Assembly (NCBI RefSeq): GCF_029522115.1
Contig: NZ_JAKWFK010000002.1
Location: 372,001 to 436,000, forward strand
Direction of reading: 5' to 3'
From: Trinickia sp. Y13
Lineage (GTDB): Bacteria > Pseudomonadota > Gammaproteobacteria > Burkholderiales > Burkholderiaceae
DNA length: 64,000 nt
The notes below the pieces were generated by a model. That model was not told the DNA's origin. It did not search any database and was given only the letters and a program-made list of their open reading frames with translations. The position numbers were made by a program, and so were the translations under genes. Positions 58,058 through 64,000 of this stretch are shown here, in pieces. Every line of letters begins with the position of its first letter. Position 1 is the first letter of the stretch.

Positions 58058-58981
58058 ATGTCTTTGCCGACTGCAGTCAAAATCGTCGAAGTCGGCCCGC
58101 GCGACGGGCTGCAAAACGAAAAGCAGTTCGTGCCCACCGAGGTCAAGATCGATCTCGTCAATCGTCTGTCGGCAGCAGGGTTTCGCAATATCGAAGCGGC
58201 GGCGTTCGTCTCGCCGAAATGGGTGCCGCAGATGGCCGACGGCGCGCAGGTCATGAGCGCCATCGAACGCCGCGAAGGTACGATCTATTCGGTGCTGACG
58301 CCGAACATGAAAGGTTTCGACGGCGCCCTTGCCGCGCATGCCGATGAGATCGTGATCTTCGGAGCGGCAAGCGAAGCGTTCTCGCAGAAGAACATCAACT
58401 GCAGCATCGCCGAGAGCATCGCGCGCTTCGAACCTGTCGCGCGCGCCGCCAAGGAGTCCGGCATGCGCGTGCGCGGCAGCATCTCTTGCGCGCTCGGCTG
58501 TCCGTATCAAGGCGACGTACCGGTTCCGTCAGTGGTCGACGTCGTGCAGCGCATGGCCGCGCTCGGGTGCGATGAGATCGATATCGCCGACACGATCGGC
58601 GTCGGCACGCCGGGACGCACGCGCGAAGTGTTCGCCGCCGTCACGAAGGTGTTCCCGCGCGAGCAATTGTCGGGGCATTTCCATGACACCTACGGGCAGG
58701 CGCTCGCGAACATTTACGCATCGCTGCTCGAAGGCATCGAGATTTTTCATGCATCGGTGGCTGGACTTGGCGGTTGTCCTTACGCCAAGGGAGCGACCGG
58801 CAACGTCGCAACCGAGGACGTCTTGTATCTGATGCACGGTCTCGGCATCGACACCGGCATCGACTTGGACGCGGTGGTGGCGATCGGCGATTTCATTTCG
58901 TCGTCGATCGGCCGGCAAAACGCCTCGCGCGCGGGCCGCGCGCTGCTCGCCAAAGCGGCCAACGCCGCATGCGCATCATGA
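58058..58981 (+). CDS. hydroxymethylglutaryl-CoA lyase
   Basis: 307-residue TIM-barrel lyase that cleaves HMG-CoA to acetyl-CoA and acetoacetate, the last step of leucine degradation. The N-terminal VEVGPRDGLQNEKQFVP and the active-site loop GLGGCPYAKGATGN (catalytic Cys) are typical. No other liu genes adjoin it; the LiuR-like regulator and acyl-CoA genes lie 9-15 kb to the left. The coupled YbaK gene overlaps its end. Confidence 0.94.
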   Translation: MSLPTAVKIVEVGPRDGLQNEKQFVPTEVKIDLVNRLSAAGFRNIEAAAFVSPKWVPQMADGAQVMSAIERREGTIYSVLTPNMKGFDGALAAHADEIVIFGAASEAFSQKNINCSIAESIARFEPVARAAKESGMRVRGSISCALGCPYQGDVPVPSVVDVVQRMAALGCDEIDIADTIGVGTPGRTREVFAAVTKVFPREQLSGHFHDTYGQALANIYASLLEGIEIFHASVAGLGGCPYAKGATGNVATEDVLYLMHGLGIDTGIDLDAVVAIGDFISSSIGRQNASRAGRALLAKAANAACAS

Positions 58982-59466
58982 ACGTGACCGCGCTGCCCGA
59001 GACGGCCCGCCGCGTCGCACTGCTGCTGCGCGAGCGCGGTCATGAAAAGCCGGTCGTCATGTTGTCGCAAACGGGGAAGACTTCAGCCGAGGCCGCGGCG
59101 GGACTCGGTTGCTCCGTCGCGCAAATCGCCAAATCGATTCTGTTTCGCCGCCGCCACGACGATGCGCCGGTGCTCGTCGTGGCAAGCGGCGTCAATCGTG
59201 TCGACGAAAAGAAGGTGGCGCAGCACGTGGGCGAGATCGGGCGCGCCGACGCAGCGTTCGTGCGGGAGAAAACGGGCTATGCGATCGGCGGTGTGTGTCC
59301 GATCGGACATCTCACGCCACCCGTCACGCTGATCGACTCCGATTTGTTGCAGCTCGACAGCCTATGGGCTGCGGCGGGGCATCCGCACGCAGTCTTCAAT
59401 CTATCGCCGCAGGAACTGATCGCGCTGACCGGCGCGCCGGTGGCCGACGTCGCACTACGCGCCTAG
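58978..59466 (+). CDS. YbaK/EbsC family aminoacyl-tRNA deacylase
   Basis: 162-residue editing-domain protein of the YbaK/ProX superfamily. SVAQIAKSILFR, DEKKVAQHVG and GYAIGGVCPIGH match the family. Such enzymes hydrolyse mischarged aminoacyl-tRNAs, commonly Ala- or Cys-tRNA-Pro. An ATG at 58969 is also in frame, but the ATG at 58978 gives an ATGA overlap with the lyase stop and is preferred. Confidence 0.87.
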   Translation: MNVTALPETARRVALLLRERGHEKPVVMLSQTGKTSAEAAAGLGCSVAQIAKSILFRRRHDDAPVLVVASGVNRVDEKKVAQHVGEIGRADAAFVREKTGYAIGGVCPIGHLTPPVTLIDSDLLQLDSLWAAAGHPHAVFNLSPQELIALTGAPVADVALRA

Positions 59467-59537
59467 CGCCGAACCGCCCCGGCAACCGTCGAGGCGGCGG
59501 CGCGCGGCGCGCACATCTTGACGCTGCAGGCGCGCAC

Positions 59538-59574
59538 AAAAAAAGAAAGCCGTTCATCAACGAGGACGAACGGC
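59538..59574 (-). terminator. rho-independent terminator of the EamA transporter gene
   Basis: Read on the minus strand: stem GCCGTTC / GAACGGC with a 12-nt loop, then TTTCTTTTTTT. It lies about 95 nt after the transporter stop. Confidence 0.6.
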
Positions 59575-59610
59575 GCAATTTTCGACGTGATCAGCGTCAG
59601 CGGTCATGAT

Positions 59611-59639
59611 ACCGATGCGCACCGACGCCACGCATCGGT
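59611..59639. repeat. 9-bp inverted repeat between convergent genes
   Basis: ACCGATGCG / CGCATCGGT with an 11-nt loop, 30 bp from the EamA transporter stop. It may be an additional RNA hairpin; it has no U-tract. Confidence 0.4.
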
Positions 59640-59668
59640 GATTTCCCTGCAGAGCGGCAGGCGCGCCC

Positions 59669-60610
59669 TCACTCGCCCTTTGCACCGCGGTACGCGGCCG
59701 GCCCAGCGGCGATACGCCGCGGGGGCAGGACACGCCAGCCGAAATTGACGCCCGCTGCCGCGAGCAAGATCAGCGCGGCGCCGGCGAGTTGCACCCACGC
59801 GAGCGTCTGGCCGAACGCGAACCGGTCGCAGACGATCGCCACGATCGGATAGATGAACGAGAGCGCGGCCGTCATCGCGGTGGGCAGCTTTTGGATCGCG
59901 CCGTAAAGCAAGACGTAGACAAGCCCGGTATGCACGACGCCGATCGTGGCCAGATCGGCCCACGGCATGAACGACGTGGGCAGCGCATGCAGCGTCACGA
60001 ACGGCGCGAGCAAGAAGATGCCGAGCGTGACCTGGATCAGCGCGATCAATTGCGGGGGCGTACCCTTGAGCCGCTTCGTGATGATCGATGAAACGGCGTA
60101 AAAGAAGGCGGCGGCGAGCGCATAGCCGATTCCCAGGAGGTACTGCCCGGGCACGGCCAATACCGCCGGCTCGACTTTGACGACGAGCACGAGACCGACG
60201 AAGGCGAGCGCGAGCCATGCGGCCGTCGACGCGGTGATCCGCTCGCGAAACACGACGACGCCGAGCACCACGAGCATGAACGGCTGCGTGTTGTAGGCCA
60301 CGGTGGCCATCGAAATCGAAGCGCGCGAATACGCCGCGAACAGCAACACCCAGTTCGCGACGATCGCCGCGCCCCCTAGCGCCGCGAGACCGAGCACGCG
60401 CCAGGACAGCACGTCGCGACGAATCAGCCCGAGGGCTACGCAAATCGCCGCGAGCGTCGGCGCGCCGAGCAAACAACGCACGAATACGACGTTTTGCGGC
60501 GATTGCCCCGATGCAACGACGAGCCATCCGATCGTGCCCGAGATCAGCATCGCGGCGATCATCTCGATCGCGCCGCGCCGGATTTCCTTTGCTGCTTCGT
60601 TAGTCGCCAC
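59669..60610 (-). CDS. DMT-superfamily (EamA) transporter
   Basis: 313-residue inner-membrane protein with about ten membrane segments as two EamA repeats (MIAAMLISGTIGWLVVASGQ...; YLLGIGYALAAAFFYAVSSI...). This class exports amino acids or metabolites. The start is taken as GTG 60610 (VATNEAAKEIRRG); a downstream ATG (MIAAM) is possible. An Lrp-type regulator is divergent, suggesting regulated amino acid export. Confidence 0.85.
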   Translation of the reverse strand: MATNEAAKEIRRGAIEMIAAMLISGTIGWLVVASGQSPQNVVFVRCLLGAPTLAAICVALGLIRRDVLSWRVLGLAALGGAAIVANWVLLFAAYSRASISMATVAYNTQPFMLVVLGVVVFRERITASTAAWLALAFVGLVLVVKVEPAVLAVPGQYLLGIGYALAAAFFYAVSSIITKRLKGTPPQLIALIQVTLGIFLLAPFVTLHALPTSFMPWADLATIGVVHTGLVYVLLYGAIQKLPTAMTAALSFIYPIVAIVCDRFAFGQTLAWVQLAGAALILLAAAGVNFGWRVLPPRRIAAGPAAYRGAKGE

Positions 60611-60754
60611 GTCAGCACCTGTCCATTTCTTGATTTTGCATTGCCCGCATTGCGCCGACGATCCTTCTTTCGGACCGCCGCCGCAACGCATCGGTCGAAC
60701 GTCATGCGAATCAGTCTAGCGATTTGCGTTCGACGGCGACATAGCTAAACTTAG

Positions 60755-60773
60755 GAGAAATTCTGATTTTCTC
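60755..60773. promoter_or_regulatory. inverted repeat in the Lrp/EamA divergent region
   Basis: GAGAAA-N7-TTTCTC, 18 bp upstream of the Lrp start and 145 bp upstream of the transporter. It is a plausible Lrp/AsnC operator in an AT-rich patch. Confidence 0.45.
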
Positions 60774-60791
60774 TTTGAAACGAAGGCGATC

Positions 60792-61373
60792 ATGACCAAA
60801 CGCCTTTCCGGCGATGCAACGGCCTCGCTGGACGACACCGATCGGACGTTGTTGCGCCTGCTCGCACAAGACGCTCGCACAGCCACCGCCGATCTAGCGC
60901 GCGAGGTGGGGCTCTCGGCCCCGAGCACGGCCGAGCGGCTACGGCGGCTCGAAGCGCAAGGCGTCATCGAGCGCTACACGGTGCAGGTCGACCCGCGCTC
61001 GCTCGGCTACACGCTGCAGGCGATCGTTCGCGTCAAACCGCTGCCGGGGCAGTTGCATCTCGTCGAAGACGAAATCCGCCGCATTCCCGAATTCGTCGAA
61101 TGCGACAAAGTGACAGGCGACGATTGCTTCGTCTGCCGCCTGTTTCTGCGCAACATCGAGGAACTCGACGGAATCTTGTCGAAGGTGGGCGAGCGAGCGG
61201 AGACGAGCACGGCCATCGTGAAGGCGACGCCAGTCGCGCGGCGCCTGCCGCCGCTCGCGCCGGGCGAGCCGCGCAAGGTGCGCGCGGCGCTCGACGCGGG
61301 GGCGGCGGCTCAGCCCAAGCCGCGAGCGCCCAAAACGCGTTCGCCCGATTCGTCGGTTTCGAAGAAATCGTGA
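60792..61373 (+). CDS. Lrp/AsnC-family transcriptional regulator
   Basis: 193-residue regulator: N-terminal HTH (LAREVGLSAPSTAERLRRLEAQG) and C-terminal RAM domain (IVRVKPLPGQLHLVEDEIRRIPEF; VTGDDCFVCRLFLRNIEELD). It is longer than most family members because of a 45-residue Pro/Ala/Lys tail that overlaps the convergent hydrolase by 64 bp. Probable regulator of the divergent EamA transporter. Confidence 0.9.
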   Translation: MTKRLSGDATASLDDTDRTLLRLLAQDARTATADLAREVGLSAPSTAERLRRLEAQGVIERYTVQVDPRSLGYTLQAIVRVKPLPGQLHLVEDEIRRIPEFVECDKVTGDDCFVCRLFLRNIEELDGILSKVGERAETSTAIVKATPVARRLPPLAPGEPRKVRAALDAGAAAQPKPRAPKTRSPDSSVSKKS

Positions 61374-62242
61374 ATTTCGGCGATGAGCGCATCGGGCGCT
61401 TCTTCGGGAATGTAATGGCCGCAAGCGAGCGCGCGCCCGCTGACGTCGCGCGCGACGCTGCGCCATTCGCGCAGCGGATCGAAGCAGCGCGCGACGACGC
61501 CCTGCTCGCCCCACAGCACGCGCACGGGGCAGCCCACCTTGCGGCCGCGCTCGAGATCGGCCCGGTCGTGCTCGAGATCGATCGTGGCCGAAGCGCGATA
61601 GTCTTCGCACATGGCATGCACGGCGCCCGGCGCCGACAACGCATCGCAATAGGCTTGCAGCGCATCCGGGTCGAACGGCGCGAGCCCCGCGTGACGGCTG
61701 CCCATGACGCCCTTGACATAGGCCGCCGGATCCGCGCCGATCAGGGTTTCGGGCAAGGGCTGCGGCTGAATCAAGAAAAACCAGTGAAAGTAGGCGGTGG
61801 CGAACGCCCGGTCGGTGCCTTCGTACATCGCGAGGGTGGGTGCGATGTCGAGCAGCATCATGCGCTCGACGGCGTCCGGATGATCGAGCGCCATCCGATG
61901 GGCCACGCGCGCGCCGCGATCGTGCGCGCACACGAGAAACCGCTCGAAGCCGAAGTGACGCATGACGGCGACTTGGTCGGCGGCCATGGCGCGCTTCGAA
62001 TAAGGCGCGTGCGTCTCATCGCTCGGCGGCTTGCCCGATCCCCCGTAGCCGCGCAAGTCGGTCGCGACGACGGTGAAATGCGCGGCCAAATGCGGCACAC
62101 AGCGTTCCCAGATCCGGTGCGTTTGCGGATGTCCATGCATCAGCAATAACGGAGGACCTTCCCCGCCCCTCGTGCCAAAGATCTCGACGCCACCGGCGTC
62201 GACGCGAAACGGGGTAAAGTCGGCAAAACTCATCACGCTCAC
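61310..62242 (-). CDS. fluoroacetate-dehalogenase-like alpha/beta hydrolase
   Basis: 310 residues of the haloacetate-dehalogenase branch. Nucleophile D108, R109 and R112 (AHDRGARVAHRMALDHP), acid D132 (LLDIAPT), halide-pocket H153 and W154 (YFHWFF), Tyr in CEDYRASATIDL (Y215) and catalytic H276 (CGHYIPEE). Against the defluorinase RPA1163 (D110, R111, R114, D134, H155, W156, Y219, H280, from memory) all align with offsets of two or four. Fluoroacetate turnover is thus possible but unproven. Confidence 0.85.
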   Translation of the reverse strand: MSVMSFADFTPFRVDAGGVEIFGTRGGEGPPLLLMHGHPQTHRIWERCVPHLAAHFTVVATDLRGYGGSGKPPSDETHAPYSKRAMAADQVAVMRHFGFERFLVCAHDRGARVAHRMALDHPDAVERMMLLDIAPTLAMYEGTDRAFATAYFHWFFLIQPQPLPETLIGADPAAYVKGVMGSRHAGLAPFDPDALQAYCDALSAPGAVHAMCEDYRASATIDLEHDRADLERGRKVGCPVRVLWGEQGVVARCFDPLREWRSVARDVSGRALACGHYIPEEAPDALIAEIHDFFETDESGERVLGARGLG

Positions 62243-62379
62243 TCCTGCTGCTTATCGTTGTTCGAACTTCTCGTATTCTAGGCGGCCCGATGACGCGCGC
62301 TCGTTCGCCGCGCCACGAAACGTAGAAGCAGAGCACTTCTTCCAACGCCGAGCCCGCCCTTCGGCCGCTTCGCATCCCC

Positions 62380-62398
62380 TATAATCGAACGATCGTTC
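62380..62398 (+). promoter_or_regulatory. -10 box and palindrome upstream of the nitronate monooxygenase-like gene
   Basis: TATAAT (62380-62385) is followed after one base by the palindrome GAACGATCGTTC (62387-62398), which covers the likely transcription start. TetR-family repressors often bind such sites. No TetR gene is in view. The gene's AAGGAGA ribosome-binding site follows. Confidence 0.5.
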
Positions 62399-62424
62399 TT
62401 TTGGAAAGCAAGGAGACACGCGTC

Positions 62425-63384
62425 ATGGCCCTGCCCGCCGTCTTACAGAATCTGACGCTGCCTGTCGTGGCGTCGCCGATGTTCATCGTCAGCTACCCCG
62501 AGCTCGTCCTGGCGCAATGCAAGGCTGGTATCGTCGGCTCGTTTCCCGCGCTGAATGCTCGGCCCGCCGAATTGCTGAACGAGTGGCTCACGCAGATGAA
62601 CGAGGAGTTGGCCGCCTATCGGTCAGCGCATCCCGCTGCACGAATCGGGCCGATCGCCGTGAATCAAATCGTGCACCAGTCCAACGTGCGACTCGAGCAG
62701 GACGTGCGCGTATGCGTCGAGCACAAGGTGCCGATCTTCATCACGAGCTTGCGCGCCCCAGCCCAAGAGATCATCGACGCCGTCCACAGCTACGGCGGCA
62801 TCGTACTGCACGACGTGATCAACTTGCGTCATGCGCAGAAGGCGCTCGAGGCCGGCGTGGACGGTTTGATTCTCGTGGCGGCGGGCGCGGGCGGGCACGC
62901 GGGCACGACTTCGCCGTTCGCGCTGGTGGGCGAAGTGCGGCGCATCTTCGACGGGCCGATCGTGCTCTCTGGAGCGATCGCCAATGGCGGTTCGATTCTC
63001 GCGGCCCAAGCGATGGGCGCCGATCTCGCCTACATGGGCACACGCTTCATCGCGACGCAGGAAGCGCATGCCGTCGACGATTACAAGCGCGCCATCGTCA
63101 ACGCAAGTGCGTCGGATATCGTCTACACGAACTTGTTCACCGGCGTGCACGGCAACTATATCCGCGAGAGCATCGTCAACGCCGGGCTCGATCCCGAGGC
63201 GCTGCCGCAGTCCGACAAAACGCAGATGAATTTCGGCGGCGACAAGGCCAAAGCGTGGAAGGACATCTGGGGCGCGGGGCAAGGCGTCGGCTTGATGGAT
63301 GACGTGCCTACCGTGGCGGAGCTCGTCGCGCGCCTCAAGCAGGAATACGACGACGCCCTTTCCCGCCTCGTCGCGGCGCGCTGA
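62425..63384 (+). CDS. nitronate monooxygenase-family flavoprotein
   Basis: 319-residue FMN enzyme of the 2-nitropropane dioxygenase class: VVASPMFIVSYPELVLAQ at the N-terminus, GGHAGTTSPFALV, LSGAIANGGSILAAQAMGAD and YMGTRFIATQEA near the FMN site. It oxidises nitronates or acts as an enoyl reductase-like flavoprotein. Start ATG 62425. Its promoter palindrome indicates specific repression. Confidence 0.88.
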   Translation: MALPAVLQNLTLPVVASPMFIVSYPELVLAQCKAGIVGSFPALNARPAELLNEWLTQMNEELAAYRSAHPAARIGPIAVNQIVHQSNVRLEQDVRVCVEHKVPIFITSLRAPAQEIIDAVHSYGGIVLHDVINLRHAQKALEAGVDGLILVAAGAGGHAGTTSPFALVGEVRRIFDGPIVLSGAIANGGSILAAQAMGADLAYMGTRFIATQEAHAVDDYKRAIVNASASDIVYTNLFTGVHGNYIRESIVNAGLDPEALPQSDKTQMNFGGDKAKAWKDIWGAGQGVGLMDDVPTVAELVARLKQEYDDALSRLVAAR

Positions 63385-63494
63385 GCCTCGCCGGGCGAGA
63401 CGGCGGTCTCGCTCGCGATCCATTCGCGGAACGCGTTCGCGCCGCCGTTCGCATGTTCGCACGTTCGCGCCTCGGCGGTACGCGCTTGCGCCGC

Positions 63495-64000
63495 TCACAT
63501 GTTGCGCCGGTACTGTCCGCCGACTTCGAACAGCGCGTGCGTGATCTGCCCGAGCGAACAGACGCGCACCGCATCCATCAGCACAGCGAATACGTTCTCC
63601 CCATCGATGACGGCGCGCCGCAAGCGCTCGAGCATCGGCGCCGCTTCATCGCAATGGCGAGCGTGAAACGCCGCCAGCCGTTCGCGCTGACGCTCTTTTT
63701 CCTCCGTCGTCGAACGATCCAAGGTCAACGGGCCCGCCCGCTCGGTTTCTCGTTCGCCGACGAACGTGTTCACGCCCACGATCGGATAAGAGCCATCGTG
63801 CTTGCGATGCTCGTAACGCATCGATTCGTCTTGGATTCGTCCGCGCTGGTAGCCCGTCTCCATCGCACCGAGCACTCCGCCGCGAGCCGTCAGCCGGTCG
63901 AACTCGTCCAGCACCGCAGCTTCGACGAGATCAGTCAATTCCTCGATGACGAAGCTGCCCTGATTCGGATTTTGATTCTTCGCCAAGCCCCATTCTCGAT
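63495..64000 (-). CDS. icmF: fused isobutyryl-CoA mutase IcmF (C-terminal part, cut by window edge)
   Basis: About 168 C-terminal residues of the large mutase domain: REWGLAKNQNPNQGSFVIEEL, LGAMETGYQRGRIQDESMRYE and GVNTFVGERE. This is the end of a methylmalonyl-CoA/isobutyryl-CoA mutase; the wording REWGLAKN(Q/E)NPNQGSF is characteristic of IcmF, in which the B12 domain, a GTPase and the mutase are fused. The start is beyond 64000. Convergent with the nitronate monooxygenase-like gene. Confidence 0.85.
   Translation of the reverse strand, partial: REWGLAKNQNPNQGSFVIEELTDLVEAAVLDEFDRLTARGGVLGAMETGYQRGRIQDESMRYEHRKHDGSYPIVGVNTFVGERETERAGPLTLDRSTTEEKERQRERLAAFHARHCDEAAPMLERLRRAVIDGENVFAVLMDAVRVCSLGQITHALFEVGGQYRRNM

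Overview
The window looks like core chromosome of a GC-rich betaproteobacterium of the Burkholderiaceae (Burkholderia, Paraburkholderia or Trinickia type). This is an inference from gene content and order: dctB-dctA, the lipB-lipA region, birA-coaX, phaM, a two-gene methionine synthase, many DUF families typical of Burkholderiales (DUF1840, DUF2917, DUF3108, DUF3567), aceK, bioAFDB and fused icmF. I see no insertion sequence, prophage, CRISPR array, rRNA or tRNA. Both edges cut genes: dctB on the left lacks its ATPase end, and icmF on the right lacks everything but its C-terminus.

Layout. 0-3.3 kb: C4-dicarboxylate sensor kinase and transporter, with a well-matched sigma-54 promoter and palindromic upstream sites. 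3.3-8.0 kb: lipoate synthesis (lipA, lipB), ybeD and dacA, interrupted by a divergent LysR/DUF2917 pair. 8.4-13.3 kb: a hydrolase, a [2Fe-2S] ferredoxin and a four-gene Mla/MCE-type lipid ABC transporter. 13.5-16.2 kb: biotin ligase, pantothenate kinase and heptose adenylyltransferase. 16.2-22.8 kb: a diiron ferritin-like protein, a patatin, PhaM, a crotonase and an FAH-family enzyme with a divergent IclR regulator. 22.9-33.7 kb: small DUF genes, split metH, argS, an FtsN-like SPOR protein, DsbA and an SDR. 33.8-37.5 kb: a BtuF-like protein without a visible signal peptide, an 8-bp tandem repeat, a peptide-binding protein and an exported DUF4410-like protein.

37.7-40 kb holds an ECF42-type sigma factor with two DGPF/YCII proteins and a candidate cognate promoter. 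40.2-42.8 kb holds an S8 protease broken by a frameshift and a convergent metallo-beta-lactamase-fold hydrolase. 42.9-49.7 kb is an acyl-CoA and central carbon block: a LiuR-like MerR regulator overlapping aceK, carbonic anhydrase overlapping a thiolase, an SDR, an acyl-CoA dehydrogenase and a YchJ protein. 50-56.3 kb holds an exported alpha/beta hydrolase and bioA-bioF-bioD-bioB, in which bioA and bioD apparently start with TTG. 56.3-64 kb holds a possible beta-trefoil protein, ghrA, HMG-CoA lyase, a YbaK deacylase, an EamA exporter with divergent Lrp regulator, a fluoroacetate-dehalogenase-like hydrolase, a nitronate monooxygenase-like enzyme and the end of icmF.

Most of the window is ordinary housekeeping. 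The items most worth a second look are the dehalogenase with the full defluorinase residue set, the ECF42 module with its promoter, the frameshifted protease, the tandem repeat upstream of the peptide-binding protein, the coupling of a MerR regulator to aceK, the TTG starts in the biotin operon and several unexplained palindromes.
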